Shown here piece after piece: positions 9,531 to 18,483 of a stretch of 64,000 nt of DNA. Source of the stretch: Rufibacter glacialis (lineage in GTDB: Bacteria > Bacteroidota > Bacteroidia > Cytophagales > Hymenobacteraceae); contig NZ_VKKZ01000010.1 of NCBI RefSeq assembly GCF_008271745.1, positions 401,677-465,676 on the forward strand, in the 5' to 3' direction. The position numbers and the translations under genes were made by a program. The notes beneath the pieces are model-generated. The model did no database searches, had not been told where the DNA came from, and worked only from the letters and a program-made list of their open reading frames with translations. Each line of letters opens with the position of its first letter. Positions within the stretch are counted from its first letter, which is position 1.

Positions 9531-9589
9531 AATAGCCTTATAAGATATTTAGGCGTAGCCAATCTTACATCTGCTTAAAAGTTATTCCA

Positions 9590-9624
9590 CTAATCACTAC
9601 CAACTAATCACTAAAAACTAATAC
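9590..9624. repeat. Heptad array H1' (right, inverted arm)
   Basis: CTAATCA, CTACCAA, CTAATCA, CTAAAAA, CTAATAC in register, the inverse of the AGTGATTAG motif at 9441-9468. The last unit contains the panB stop codon (TAG on the minus strand). Confidence 0.65.
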
Positions 9625-10436
9625 GCTTCTTCCTCCGTGGGGAAGTTCAGGGATTTTACGTCTTGGATGTAGTTGCTCACCGCGCCCGTGATAATGTCAT
9701 GGAGTTCGGCGTACCGGCGTAAAAAGCGCGGTTTGAATTCTTTGGTAATGCCCAGCAGATCATGGATCACCAGCACCTGGCCATCAACGTGCGGTCCGGC
9801 TCCTATGCCGATGATAGGAATCTCCAGTTCATCTGCCACGCGCTTGGCCAACGAAGACGGGATCTTCTCCAGCACAATGGCAAAGCAACCCAGTTCCTGT
9901 AGCAGGCGGGCGTCTGAGAGTAATTTTTCGGCTTCAGCCTCTTCTTTGGCGCGTACCGAGTAAGTGCCGAATTTATAGATGGACTGCGGAGTTAGGCCCA
10001 AGTGCCCCATCACGGGAACGCCTGCGCTCAAGATACGGGTAATGGATTCCTTTATTTCAACGCCACCTTCCAGCTTCACGCCGTGGGCGCCAGATTCTTT
10101 CATGATCCGGATGGCCGAACGCAAGGCCTCAGAGGAGTTACCTTGGTAAGACCCGAACGGCAAATCCACCACCACAAACGCCCGTTTGACCCCGCGCACC
10201 ACAGAAGAGGCGTGGTAGATCATCTGATCCAGGGTGATGGGCAGCGTGGTTTCATGGCCCGCCATGACGTTAGAGGCAGAATCCCCTACCAATAAGACAT
10301 CTGTGCCTGCCGCGTCCAGCAAGGTAGCCATGGAGAAGTCATAGGCGGTGAGCATGGAGATTTTCTCGCCTCGCTCTTTCATGCTTTGCAGCTGGTGGGT
10401 GGTTACAATCTTCACCTCGCGTTTCTGAACCGACAT
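9618..10436 (-). CDS. panB: 3-methyl-2-oxobutanoate hydroxymethyltransferase
   Basis: 272 residues from the ATG at 10436 ([20 protein letters not shown]). PanB transfers a hydroxymethyl group from methylene-tetrahydrofolate to alpha-ketoisovalerate, the first committed step to pantothenate and CoA. Motifs: [39 protein letters not shown] (with the metal-ligand Asp), [26 protein letters not shown], and [20 protein letters not shown] with the catalytic region. Length is normal. No other pan gene is adjacent. The stop codon lies inside the heptad array. Confidence 0.97.
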   Translation of the reverse strand: MSVQKREVKIVTTHQLQSMKERGEKISMLTAYDFSMATLLDAAGTDVLLVGDSASNVMAGHETTLPITLDQMIYHASSVVRGVKRAFVVVDLPFGSYQGNSSEALRSAIRIMKESGAHGVKLEGGVEIKESITRILSAGVPVMGHLGLTPQSIYKFGTYSVRAKEEAEAEKLLSDARLLQELGCFAIVLEKIPSSLAKRVADELEIPIIGIGAGPHVDGQVLVIHDLLGITKEFKPRFLRRYAELHDIITGAVSNYIQDVKSLNFPTEEEAY

Positions 10437-10461
10437 AATCAAATAGTGTATTAGCCTTGGG

Positions 10462-10469
10462 CAAAGGTA
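10462..10469 (-). promoter_or_regulatory. Candidate -7 box for panB
   Basis: TACCTTTG on the minus strand, 26 bases upstream of the ATG; exact TAnnTTTG fit. Confidence 0.55.
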
Positions 10470-10591
10470 AGGAGTGGGAATTTGGAATCAGAGCCTAAAA
10501 ACCAGAAATTATCTGGCTTGGAAATGGCCCATAGGAGGACGCCAGCGCATGATCAACTTCTTGAAAAGGCCTCCGGGAGCAGGAGGGATGT

Positions 10592-10621
10592 GCCCTGCTT
10601 TTGGGAAAACAGGCCAAAAAC
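10592..10621. repeat. D-element copy
   Basis: GCCCTGCTTTTGGGAAAACAG, then GCCAAAAAC. The right half is well kept. It lies between panB and lptD. Confidence 0.55.
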
Positions 10622-10681
10622 AGCGCGGCCACCTTGCTGGAAGATGGCCGCGCCGGGTAGATCAGGAAAGACAGTTAAGCC

Positions 10682-13357
10682 TTAGTAAGGCCGTCCGCTG
10701 GCGCTGCTGCTGCGTCTCAGGCGAAGGTCTTGCAACAAGGCAGATTTGGCGTTGATGTTGATGGAATAGCGCTGCAGAACCCCAAACGGCACCCAGTCAA
10801 TAGACATCTGCCAGCAGTGCAGGTCGCGCACAATGCCAATGTTGGTGTAGCTCAGGATCTTGTTCTTAAGGTCATAGCTGGTGGTGTAGTTTACCGCCCA
10901 TTTATCGGTAAGCGTCACCGAACCGTTGATGCCCGCTGAAGTGGCGTTGTTCATGAGCTTGTCGGTGAGGGCGTCTCTGGTGAAGTTAGAGGTAAGGTCC
11001 ACGGACAGGGTCCAGGGAATGTTGAACTCCACGTAATCGGCGGCGGTCACTGTGCGCTGCAAGGCCGGTAGGTTAGTGGGCGGTGCAGCCCCGGAGGCGG
11101 CCTGTTGCTTGCGGGCCTGCTGGTTGAACTCAAAGCCGGTGTTGAAGTTCAGGTTCATGAGGCGGGCCAACCGGAATCCTCCGCCTTCTATCAGGTATCT
11201 GTCTACTGGCCGCCCATTCTCATATTGGTAAGGGTCAAAGCTTCCTGAAAGGGTGACCCCCACGTTGTTGAACAACTTGGTAGAAAGGTTCACGCTGATG
11301 TTGGAGAGTTTGAAGGAGTCGGCGGCCATGTTGTAAGAGCCTGCCAGGTTGAAGGCGTCTATCAGGCTTACCTTCTTGAAGACCCCGGCGCTATCGGTTT
11401 TCACCTTCATCTCCACGTTGTTGTTGACGGAGAAGGAAAGCGCGCTACTCAAGCCTGGGCCGGGCACGTTCCCTTCCAGGCCTTGGAACCGGGAAAGCAG
11501 TTGGGTATTGCCTAAGCTGTCACGCTGCACGCGCTGATAAAAACCAAACTCGGGGTTCCCGAAATCGGGCCGGAAGCTATAGGAGAGGTTGGGGGTAAGC
11601 GTGTGGCGGATGGCTTCAATCTTCTTGCCTTTGATTTGGGCAGTACCGTACAGGTTGGTGGCCAGGGAAACGCCGCCTTGGTATTGATACGTGCGCTGCA
11701 GTCCTTTCAAGGTGTCTACCGCCAGCAGGTTTGATCCCGGAACGTTCCGGTACGTGAATTTCTTGGTGAACCAGCTCTCACTGTAGCTCACGCCCGGCGT
11801 CAGTTTGAAGTACTTGAACAGGCTAACGGTTCCCAGCGTGATAGGAATGTCATGGTTGATGCTGGTGCGGGCATTCCGGAAAATCTGTGACAGGTTGGAA
11901 CCGTTAATGGCCACCACCGTGTCACGGCCCATGCGGTTAGAGAACGGGAAGCCCAGGCCTGAACCCGCCGAGATGTTGTTGGTCACGTACTGGCGGGCGT
12001 TCAGGTTATACCCAATCCTGATGCCTTCAATCCAGCGGCCGGTGAGGGTGCCCCCAAACCATTCAATAGGGCTCTGGCTGGCCACCCCAAAACTGAAGTC
12101 CGGCAGCGTGAAGCTCATCTGCTGCACCGGTACCTGCTCCCCCTGGGCGTTGGCCTGTGTTCTGGTGGTTTGGCTTTGGGAGATGGTCACGCCGTAGTTG
12201 ATAGGCGAGTTGGGGCTGCTCTTGCGATAAGAAACGGTAGAGTTGAAGGCCGGCGACAGGGCGTTCTGCGGACTGGTGGAATTGCGTTGGTTGTAGAACT
12301 GGCTACCGGCGTTCACGCTGGCTGAGAATTGCCCCTGGCCCGGGCGGGTGACCGGTTGGTGGCTCCAGCTGATCCAGATGTCACGCGAATCTGAGCGGTA
12401 GTTGTACACATTGTCAGTGGTGGCCCCGGCGCCTATGTTTTCGCTGGCCTTGATGAACGTATGGCTCAAAGAAAAGCTTCCGCTGAACTTGTACCGCTTG
12501 GTGTAGGTAGACTGTACCCGGGCGCCGTACCCGCCCAGCGAGTAGATGTCACCGGTGAGACGCAGGTCCATGTACTCATTCATGGCCCAGTAAAAACCAC
12601 CCTCCCGCAGGTAGAACCCCTGCTGGTTTGATTCCCCAAAGGTAGGGATGATCACCCCGGAGCCTCTTTTACGGGGCGAAGGGAAAAACCCGAACGGCAG
12701 GCCTATGGGCGTGGGCACATCAGCGAACACCAGGTGGAAAGGCCCGGCAATGACCCGGTCATTGGGGATCACCTTCATTTTGGTGGCCTTTATGTAAAAG
12801 TGCGGGTGTTCCAGGTCACAGGTGGTGTAGCGGGCGTGGCGGCCATAGATGCTGCCAGCCGAATCGCGCTTGATGGTCTCGGCGTGGATGAAGCCTTCGC
12901 CCTGCGTGGTGACCGCGCCAATCACCCGGCCTTTCTTGGTCTTGTAGTTGTAGCTCATGCGCTCGGCCTGGTACGTTTCCGCCCCGTTTTTGAACAAAGG
13001 CTTGTTCTGGAGCACCCCGGCAGAGTCCTTCATTCCTTCGGCGTCAATGATGCTGGTCTTCCAGTTGATCTGGATAAAGGCGGCGTCCAGGGCTACCTCT
13101 CCGTAGTCAATGTGGGCATCACCGTAGAGGTACATGATTTGGCTTACCGCATCATAGCGGATAGAATCTTTGGCTTTATAATTGATAGTGGTCTCAATGT
13201 CGCCGCGTTTCTTAACGGCGGCGGTGTCTTTGGGGGTAACCACCAAGGAGTCAGAGCGGGTAGGGCGAACCTGCGCGTGTCCCTCATTGCCAGAAAAAAA
13301 GGCAATCCCGTAAAACAGGGCAATTGCCAAAAACAGGAGGGGGCTCTTCTGATTCAA
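10682..13357 (-). CDS. lptD: LPS-assembly outer-membrane protein LptD (OstA) homologue
   Basis: 891 residues. LptD forms the outer-membrane barrel that inserts lipopolysaccharide. The signal peptide is NQKSPLLFLAIALFYGIAF, then GHAQ. An OstA/LptA-like jelly-roll region covers about 55-200 (SIRYDAVSQIMYLYGDAHID, NPLFKNGAETYQAERMSYN-like repeats). A long barrel region with many alternating polar/aromatic strands runs to the C-terminus, including the conserved GLPFGFFPSPRKRGSGVIIP near 210-230. The start codon must be TTG at 13357: an in-frame stop lies five codons upstream, and the next in-frame Met is near residue 75, past the signal peptide. It is divergent from the amidase and MCE genes, an envelope-related neighbourhood. 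Confidence 0.93.
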   Translation of the reverse strand: MNQKSPLLFLAIALFYGIAFFSGNEGHAQVRPTRSDSLVVTPKDTAAVKKRGDIETTINYKAKDSIRYDAVSQIMYLYGDAHIDYGEVALDAAFIQINWKTSIIDAEGMKDSAGVLQNKPLFKNGAETYQAERMSYNYKTKKGRVIGAVTTQGEGFIHAETIKRDSAGSIYGRHARYTTCDLEHPHFYIKATKMKVIPNDRVIAGPFHLVFADVPTPIGLPFGFFPSPRKRGSGVIIPTFGESNQQGFYLREGGFYWAMNEYMDLRLTGDIYSLGGYGARVQSTYTKRYKFSGSFSLSHTFIKASENIGAGATTDNVYNYRSDSRDIWISWSHQPVTRPGQGQFSASVNAGSQFYNQRNSTSPQNALSPAFNSTVSYRKSSPNSPINYGVTISQSQTTRTQANAQGEQVPVQQMSFTLPDFSFGVASQSPIEWFGGTLTGRWIEGIRIGYNLNARQYVTNNISAGSGLGFPFSNRMGRDTVVAINGSNLSQIFRNARTSINHDIPITLGTVSLFKYFKLTPGVSYSESWFTKKFTYRNVPGSNLLAVDTLKGLQRTYQYQGGVSLATNLYGTAQIKGKKIEAIRHTLTPNLSYSFRPDFGNPEFGFYQRVQRDSLGNTQLLSRFQGLEGNVPGPGLSSALSFSVNNNVEMKVKTDSAGVFKKVSLIDAFNLAGSYNMAADSFKLSNISVNLSTKLFNNVGVTLSGSFDPYQYENGRPVDRYLIEGGGFRLARLMNLNFNTGFEFNQQARKQQAASGAAPPTNLPALQRTVTAADYVEFNIPWTLSVDLTSNFTRDALTDKLMNNATSAGINGSVTLTDKWAVNYTTSYDLKNKILSYTNIGIVRDLHCWQMSIDWVPFGVLQRYSININAKSALLQDLRLRRSSSASGRPY

Positions 13358-13388
13358 GTATTTTTTTTGTTATTTTGTTAACCTAGGA

Positions 13389-13396
13389 CAAAGTTA
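13389..13396 (-). promoter_or_regulatory. Candidate -7 box for lptD
   Basis: TAACTTTG on the minus strand, 31 bases upstream of the TTG start, supporting initiation at that non-ATG codon. Confidence 0.55.
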
Positions 13397-13425
13397 TTAA
13401 CAATAGCTTTTAACTAACGTATCCT

Positions 13426-14202
13426 GTGAAAAATATTGTCTCGCTTACCTTCCTTGCTTTCTTACTGTTTAGTTCTTTCACCACCTTTGAACGGAAGGAT
13501 GTAAAAATACGGACCATAGTGATTGATGCCGGCCACGGCGGAAAAGACACAGGCTGTAACGGCGCCTCTGCCAAGGAGAAGGACGTTGCCCTCAAAGTAG
13601 CCCTCAAACTGGGCGAGTTGATTGAAGAGAACATCCCGGACGTGAAGGTGATCTACACCCGCAAAGACGACCGTTTTGTGGAGTTGATTGACCGGGCCGG
13701 TATCGCAAATAAAAACCACGCTGACCTTTTTGTCTCCATCCATTGCAACGCCGGACCCAGCTCCGCCTTCGGCACAGAGACCTATACCATGGGGTTGCAC
13801 AAGACCAGCGGGAACCTGGCCGTAGCCACCCGCGAGAACTCGGTTATCTTGCAGGAAGAAAACTACGAGAAAAAGTACAACGGCTTTAACCCTACCTCGC
13901 CGCAAAGCCACATCCTCTTCAGTTTATACCAAAGCGCCCACATGGAGAACAGCCTGCGGTTTGCCCAGAAGGTAGAGAGGGAGTTCAAACACAAAGTGGG
14001 CCGTTCCAGCCGCGGCGTGAAACAAGCGGGGTTCCTGGTGCTCTGGAAGTCTGCCATGCCCAGCACCTTGATTGAGATCGGGTTCCTCACTAATCCGCAG
14101 GAAGAGAAGTTCCTCAACGATAAGTCCAATCAATCGTATATGGCATCAGGTATCTACCGGGCTTTTAAGGACTATAAGCAAGAGCTGGAAGCCATGAACT
14201 AA
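13426..14202 (+). CDS. N-acetylmuramoyl-L-alanine amidase (Amidase_3)
   Basis: 258 residues with a GTG start. It cleaves the amide bond between muramic acid and the peptide stem, acting in the periplasm during division and wall turnover. The N-terminal signal or anchor is MKNIVSLTFLAFLLFSSFTT. Zinc and catalytic residues of the AmiC class are visible: His37 in DAGHGGKD, Glu51 in AKEKDVALK, His106 in SIHCNAG, and Glu217 in LIEIGFLTN. There is no AMIN or LysM domain. The downstream MCE gene begins 13 bases later, so they form an operon. Confidence 0.95.
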   Translation: MKNIVSLTFLAFLLFSSFTTFERKDVKIRTIVIDAGHGGKDTGCNGASAKEKDVALKVALKLGELIEENIPDVKVIYTRKDDRFVELIDRAGIANKNHADLFVSIHCNAGPSSAFGTETYTMGLHKTSGNLAVATRENSVILQEENYEKKYNGFNPTSPQSHILFSLYQSAHMENSLRFAQKVEREFKHKVGRSSRGVKQAGFLVLWKSAMPSTLIEIGFLTNPQEEKFLNDKSNQSYMASGIYRAFKDYKQELEAMN

Positions 14203-14215
14203 AAATCTTACCCCT

Positions 14216-15229
14216 GTGAAATTTTCTAAAGAACTCAAAGTAGCGGTGCTGGGCATTGTGTCCTTGGCGGCGCTCTACGTGGGCTTTCTCTTCTTAAAAG
14301 GCAGTAGTATCCTTTCCTCTACCCGTACCTACCATGTGGTCTATGACTCTGTGGAAGGCCTGGCGGTTTCTAACCCCGTGCTCATCAATGGGTTCAAGGT
14401 TGGGTTGGTGAAAGAAATGGTACTAGACCAGAAAAAGGGCAACAAGATTCTGGTCACCCTTGACGTGGAGAAAGACATAGACGTAGGTGATTCTACCGTG
14501 GCCATGCTGGTAAGCTCAGATATCTTGGGGAGCAAGGCGATTGAGCTCTACATGGGGCGCAACAAAACGCGTTACAACGGCGGCGAGTACCTGATCCCGT
14601 TTGTGAAACGAAGCATCACGGACATGCTCTCCCAACGGGCCATGCCTGTGCTGGGTACCGTTGATTCTACCTTGCAAAGGCTGAACAGCTTCCTGGACAA
14701 AGATGCCAAGCAAAGCATCCAATCCATTCTTCTGAACGCCCAGGCTACCTCTGAGACCCTGCGGGCGGTGGCATTGGCCAACCAAGGCAACATCAACGAG
14801 ATCACCAGCAACCTGGCGCAATTGACTGCGGCCCTGCGCGGCACGGAGGCCAAGTTCAGCCGCCTGGCCAGTAACCTGAACACCATCACAGATACCATAG
14901 ACGTGGCCTCCATGAACAGCGCCATCAGAGGCCTGGATAGCACTATCTCGCAGGCCCAACTCACCATGAGCAAGCTCAATGAGACCAATGGCAGCCTGGG
15001 AAAACTCATGAACGATGACTCCTTGTACCGCAACCTGAACGGCTCCAGCGAGAGCCTGAACGCGCTGCTCATGGACTTGAAAGCCAACCCGAAACGGTAC
15101 GTGCATTTCTCGCTCTTGCAGATAGGCGGCGGTACCAAGGTAGACAAGGCCTCTAATGTGAAGGATGCCAACAAAGTGAAAAATGCCGGTAACGTGCAGA
15201 ATGCCGGTACGGTAGAAGAGAAGAAATAA
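14216..15229 (+). CDS. MlaD/MCE-family lipid-transport protein
   Basis: 337 residues, GTG start. One N-terminal membrane helix (about 8-28, ELKVAVLGIVSLAALYVGFL) is followed by an MCE domain (about 38-115: YDSVEGLAVSNPVLINGFKV, SSDILGSKAIELYMG). A long helical segment (about 140-290) follows. MCE proteins form rings that move phospholipids between inner and outer membranes, as in the Mla system. The C-terminal ~30 residues repeat a KDANKVKNAGNVQNAGTV pattern, an odd low-complexity tail. No permease or ATPase gene is adjacent; they must be elsewhere if used. The gene is coupled to the amidase. Confidence 0.9.
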   Translation: MKFSKELKVAVLGIVSLAALYVGFLFLKGSSILSSTRTYHVVYDSVEGLAVSNPVLINGFKVGLVKEMVLDQKKGNKILVTLDVEKDIDVGDSTVAMLVSSDILGSKAIELYMGRNKTRYNGGEYLIPFVKRSITDMLSQRAMPVLGTVDSTLQRLNSFLDKDAKQSIQSILLNAQATSETLRAVALANQGNINEITSNLAQLTAALRGTEAKFSRLASNLNTITDTIDVASMNSAIRGLDSTISQAQLTMSKLNETNGSLGKLMNDDSLYRNLNGSSESLNALLMDLKANPKRYVHFSLLQIGGGTKVDKASNVKDANKVKNAGNVQNAGTVEEKK

Positions 15230-15246
15230 CGTGGAGGATGCCTTTT

Positions 15247-15297
15247 AAAAAGCGTTTTGGTGCCGTTTTCAATGAAGCGGGGCCAAAACGCTTTTTT
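15247..15297 (+). terminator. Terminator after the MCE gene, built on a D-element
   Basis: Arms AAAAAGCGTTTTGG and CCAAAACGCTTTTTT with the D-element core between (GCCGTTTTCAATGAAGCGGGG). It shows that a D-element copy can act as an intrinsic terminator. Confidence 0.8.
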
Positions 15298-15319
15298 ATG
15301 CCCTTGCGTACAGGAAGGG

Positions 15320-15345
15320 AAAAGCCTAACAACTGTTAGGCTTTT
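15320..15345. terminator. Perfect 11-bp hairpin upstream of the carboxyltransferase gene
   Basis: AAAAGCCTAAC, loop AACT, GTTAGGCTTTT; A and T flanks on both sides. It is either a second bidirectional terminator or an element just upstream of the -7 box at 15357. Confidence 0.6.
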
Positions 15346-15356
15346 CTGAATTTTAC

Positions 15357-15364
15357 TATATTTG
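15357..15364 (+). promoter_or_regulatory. Candidate -7 box for the carboxyltransferase gene
   Basis: TATATTTG, an exact TAnnTTTG fit, 49 bases before the ATG at 15413. Confidence 0.6.
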
Positions 15365-15412
15365 TCTACCCCACGTGGGGCATTCACCCCTAACCACCGC
15401 TTTCATAGATCT

Positions 15413-17041
15413 ATGGATATTGAATTCAACAAGAACGAAGACAGCCTCAAGCAACTTAGCTTCCAACTGAAGGCCAGACACAACAAAGTAGCCTTGGGTG
15501 GTGGCGAGAAAGCCATTGCCAAGCAGCACGAGAAAGGCAAACTCACCGCCAGGGAGCGCATCCAGTACTTGTTAGATGAAGACTCAGAGTTCCTGGAGAT
15601 TGCCGCCTTCGCTGGCGAGGGCATGTACCAGGAATACGGCGGCTGCCCCGGCGGCGGCGTGGTGGCCGGTATTGGCTACGTAAAAGGCCGGCAGTGCATG
15701 GTCATTGCTAATGATGCCACCGTGAAGGCCGGAGCCTGGTTTCCCATCACGGCCAAGAAAAACCTGCGCGCCCAGGAGATAGCCCTGGAAAACCGCCTGC
15801 CGGTCATTTACCTGGTAGACAGCGCCGGGGTGTTCCTGCCCATGCAAGACGAGATCTTCCCAGACAAAGAGCACTTCGGGCGCATGTTCCGCAACAACGC
15901 CATCATGAGCTCAGAGGGCATCGTGCAAATCTCCGCTATCATGGGTTCCTGCGTGGCGGGTGGGGCCTACCTGCCCATCATGAGCGACGAGGCCATGATT
16001 GTGGAAGGCACCGGCTCCATCTTTTTGGCCGGTTCTTACCTGGTGAAAGCCGCCATTGGCGAAACCATTGACAACGAAACCCTGGGCGGCGCCTCCACTC
16101 ATTCCGAGATCTCCGGCGTCACCGACTATAAGTTTGAGACCGACCAGGAGTGCCTAGACCATATCCGGAACATTTTTGATAAAATGGGCGAGAACCCCAA
16201 AGCCGGGTTCAGCCGCGTGCCATCGGCAGCGCCGAAACTGGACCCGAAGGAAATCTATGGGATTCTGCCGCAGGACCGCGTGAAGCCTTATGACATGATG
16301 GAGATCATCTTGCGGTTGGTGGACAACTCTGAGTTTGAGCCTTACAAAGACCTCTACGGGCAGAGCCTCATCTGTGGGCTGGCCCGCATTGACGGCTGGG
16401 CCGTGGGCATTGTGGCCAACCAGCGCAAGATCGTGAAAAGCAAGAAAGGCGAGATGCAGATGGGCGGCGTGATCTACTCAGACTCCGCAGACAAGGCCGC
16501 CCGGTTTATCATGAACTGCAACCAGAAGAAGATTCCGCTGGTGTTTTTGCAAGACGTGTCGGGGTTCATGGTGGGCAGCAAGGCCGAGCACGGCGGTATC
16601 ATCAAAGACGGGGCCAAGTTGGTGAATGCCATGAGCAACTCCGTGGTTCCTAAATTCACCATTCTGATAGGCAACAGCTACGGGGCCGGCAACTACGCCA
16701 TGTGCGGCAAGGCGTATGATCCTCGCCTCATCTATGCCTGGCCTACGGCACAATTGGCAGTGATGAGCGGCGCCTCGGCGGCCAAGACCCTGTTGCAGAT
16801 CCAGGTGGCCTCCCTCAAAGCCAAAGGCGAGGTCATCACCCCCGAAGCCGAGAAAGAGCTGCTGGACAAGATCACCGACCGGTACAATGAGCAGCTGAGC
16901 CCGTATTATGCGGCCGCTCGCCTGTGGGTAGACGGCATCATTGACCCATTGGAAACCCGCAAGGTGCTTTCTATGGGCATTGAGGCAGCCAACAACGCAC
17001 CCATCACCAAGCCCTTCAATGTGGGTGTGATCCAAACCTGA
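15413..17041 (+). CDS. Acyl-CoA carboxylase, carboxyltransferase (beta) subunit
   Basis: 542 residues from the ATG at 15413 (MDIEFNKNEDSLKQLSFQLK). An in-frame ATG-less extension of 17 codons upstream overlaps the promoter and is rejected. It has both crotonase-like carboxyltransferase halves: the N-terminal half with KGKLTARERIQYLLDE, AGAWFPITAKK and VDSAGVFLPMQDEIFPD, and the C-terminal half with PLVFLQDVSGFMVGSKAEHGG, GNSYGAGNYAMCGKAYDPR and MSGASAAKTL. This matches the methylcrotonyl-/propionyl-/geranyl-CoA carboxylase beta family; QDEIFPDKEHFGR favours the methylcrotonyl-CoA type (MccB), but substrate is uncertain. No biotin-carboxylase partner is adjacent. It would act with a biotinylated alpha subunit in the cytoplasm. 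Confidence 0.93.
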   Translation: MDIEFNKNEDSLKQLSFQLKARHNKVALGGGEKAIAKQHEKGKLTARERIQYLLDEDSEFLEIAAFAGEGMYQEYGGCPGGGVVAGIGYVKGRQCMVIANDATVKAGAWFPITAKKNLRAQEIALENRLPVIYLVDSAGVFLPMQDEIFPDKEHFGRMFRNNAIMSSEGIVQISAIMGSCVAGGAYLPIMSDEAMIVEGTGSIFLAGSYLVKAAIGETIDNETLGGASTHSEISGVTDYKFETDQECLDHIRNIFDKMGENPKAGFSRVPSAAPKLDPKEIYGILPQDRVKPYDMMEIILRLVDNSEFEPYKDLYGQSLICGLARIDGWAVGIVANQRKIVKSKKGEMQMGGVIYSDSADKAARFIMNCNQKKIPLVFLQDVSGFMVGSKAEHGGIIKDGAKLVNAMSNSVVPKFTILIGNSYGAGNYAMCGKAYDPRLIYAWPTAQLAVMSGASAAKTLLQIQVASLKAKGEVITPEAEKELLDKITDRYNEQLSPYYAAARLWVDGIIDPLETRKVLSMGIEAANNAPITKPFNVGVIQT

Positions 17042-17045
17042 TTTT

Positions 17046-17149
17046 AATTAGGAATTAGGAATTAGGAATTAGGAATTAGGAATTAGGAATTAGGAATTAG
17101 GAATTAGGAATTAGGAATTAGGAATTAGGAATTAGGAATTAGGAATTAG
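17046..17149. repeat. Heptad array H2: about 15 near-perfect copies of AATTAGG
   Basis: A 104-base microsatellite with strict 7-bp unit AATTAGG, beginning 5 bases after the carboxyltransferase stop. It is the most homogeneous heptad array in the window and probably the youngest or most slippage-active. Confidence 0.95.
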
Positions 17150-17193
17150 TTTTTCCCTGACCGCCTTACCATAAAGAACAGGGAAGCATTTCT

Positions 17194-17225
17194 GGGCTGC
17201 TTTTGGGAAAGGCGTCTGGAAACGC
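17194..17225. repeat. Degenerate D-element between heptad arms
   Basis: GGGCTGCTTTTGGGAAAGG, then CGTCTGGAAACGC; recognisable but poor. Confidence 0.35.
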
Positions 17226-17308
17226 TTTTGCCCCGGTTCTCGTTCTTGGAGGGAGGCAGGATAAGAAGAATCTGGTGCATCGTTTCCTGAAGAGATTCGG
17301 CAGATTCC

Positions 17309-17336
17309 ATTCTTAATTCCTACTTTTAAATTCTTA
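17309..17336. repeat. Heptad array H2' (inverted arm)
   Basis: ATTCTTA, ATTCCTA, CTTTTAA, ATTCTTA in register; the inverse of the TAGGAAT phase of H2. It lies directly in front of the next gene's start. Confidence 0.6.
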
Positions 17337-17348
17337 ATTGAAAAAGGT

Positions 17349-18284
17349 TTGACCAATAAAGAAATAAAGGCCCTGATCTCTCTGCTGGATGATGAGGATC
17401 CGGAGGTGGTGGCGCACGTGCACCAGCGCATTGTTGATCTAGGCGATACCATTACCCCTTTTCTGGAGGAAGCCTGGGAAGAAAGCCTGGACCCCGAGCA
17501 TCAGAAGAAACTGGAGGACCTGATCCATGACCTGCAGTACTCCTCGTTGCTGCAACGCCTGAAAGCTTGGAAAGAGGAAGGCGGCACCGATCTGGTGCGG
17601 GGCATGTGGCTGGTGAGTTCGTACCAATACCCAGACGTGAGCCTGGAAGACCTCAACCGTTCCATTGACCAGCTGTATTATGAGGCCTGGGTGCACGTGC
17701 GCCCAGACATGCACCCGTATGACCAGGTGAAAACCCTCAATTACGTGCTCTTCAAGCTGCACCGTTTCTCGGCGAATACCAAGAACTTCCATGCGCCGGC
17801 CAACTCCATGCTTAACCAGGTGCTGGAAACCAAACGCGGCAACCCACTTTCGCTGTGCGTGGTGTACATGACCCTGGCCCAGCGCCTGGGTTTGCCCGTG
17901 TACGGCGTGAACCTGCCCAACCTGTTTGTGCTCACGTTTAAGAGCGAGATCCTGCCGCAGTTCTACATCAACGTGTACAACCGGGGGTTGATCCTCACCA
18001 AAAGCGACATTGACAATTACCTGCTGCAGCTCAACCTCAACCCCCTGGAAATCTTCTATGAACCCTGTTCGCCCATTGACATTGTGCGGCGGGCGCTCCG
18101 GAACCTTTCCCTTTCCTATGAGAAACTGAACGACCCGGAGAAAGCCACTGAGATAGAGCGGCTGCTAGATGTGCTGGGCGATGAAGAGTCGGCCCAGGCC
18201 CAGGGCGCCGCAGAAGGCGGCCTGAACGAAGACGAGGAAAGCGGAGACAGCTACGGCGAAGACGACGACGAAGAAGACCTCTAG
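17349..18284 (+). CDS. SirB1 / transglutaminase-like (Transglut_core2) family protein
   Basis: 311 residues with a TTG start (TTGACCAATAAAGAAATAAA); no ATG or GTG is available near the conserved N-terminus. The N-terminal third is helical and HEAT-like (LISLLDDEDPEVVAHVHQRI). The core holds the SirB1-family segment RGNPLSLCVVYMTLAQRLGL followed by PVYGVNLPNLFVL, with the Cys in the expected position. A helical C-terminus (ALRNLSLSYEKLNDPEKATE) and a strongly acidic tail (DEESGDSYGEDDDEEDL) follow. Members are conserved but poorly characterised. Function is not assigned. Confidence 0.85.
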   Translation: MTNKEIKALISLLDDEDPEVVAHVHQRIVDLGDTITPFLEEAWEESLDPEHQKKLEDLIHDLQYSSLLQRLKAWKEEGGTDLVRGMWLVSSYQYPDVSLEDLNRSIDQLYYEAWVHVRPDMHPYDQVKTLNYVLFKLHRFSANTKNFHAPANSMLNQVLETKRGNPLSLCVVYMTLAQRLGLPVYGVNLPNLFVLTFKSEILPQFYINVYNRGLILTKSDIDNYLLQLNLNPLEIFYEPCSPIDIVRRALRNLSLSYEKLNDPEKATEIERLLDVLGDEESAQAQGAAEGGLNEDEESGDSYGEDDDEEDL

Positions 18285-18340
18285 CATTTACGGCCTACTT
18301 TAGCCTTAATGGGCCAGAAATGGGAGCCTTGCCAACAGAG

Positions 18341-18367
18341 AAGCCATTCCGGCAGGAGTGGCTTTTT
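18341..18367 (+). terminator. Probable intrinsic terminator
   Basis: Stem AAGCCATTCC / GGAGTGGCTT (one wobble) with loop GGCA and TTTTT, 57 bases past the SirB1-like gene. Confidence 0.65.
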
Positions 18368-18483
18368 CTATGCCTGTTTTTTTCTGGCCGGGGAGGTGGA
18401 AGGGAGTTTTTGGGAAAACAACCGGGAAACAAATTTTGGCGGCCGCGGCAGATCACTATCTTTAGCGCTTCATCCTCAGCATC

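Noticed and set aside
17046..17149. Tandem AATTAGG array considered as CRISPR or telomere-like repeat
   Set aside because: Unit is 7 bases without spacers; no cas genes; not at a replicon end.
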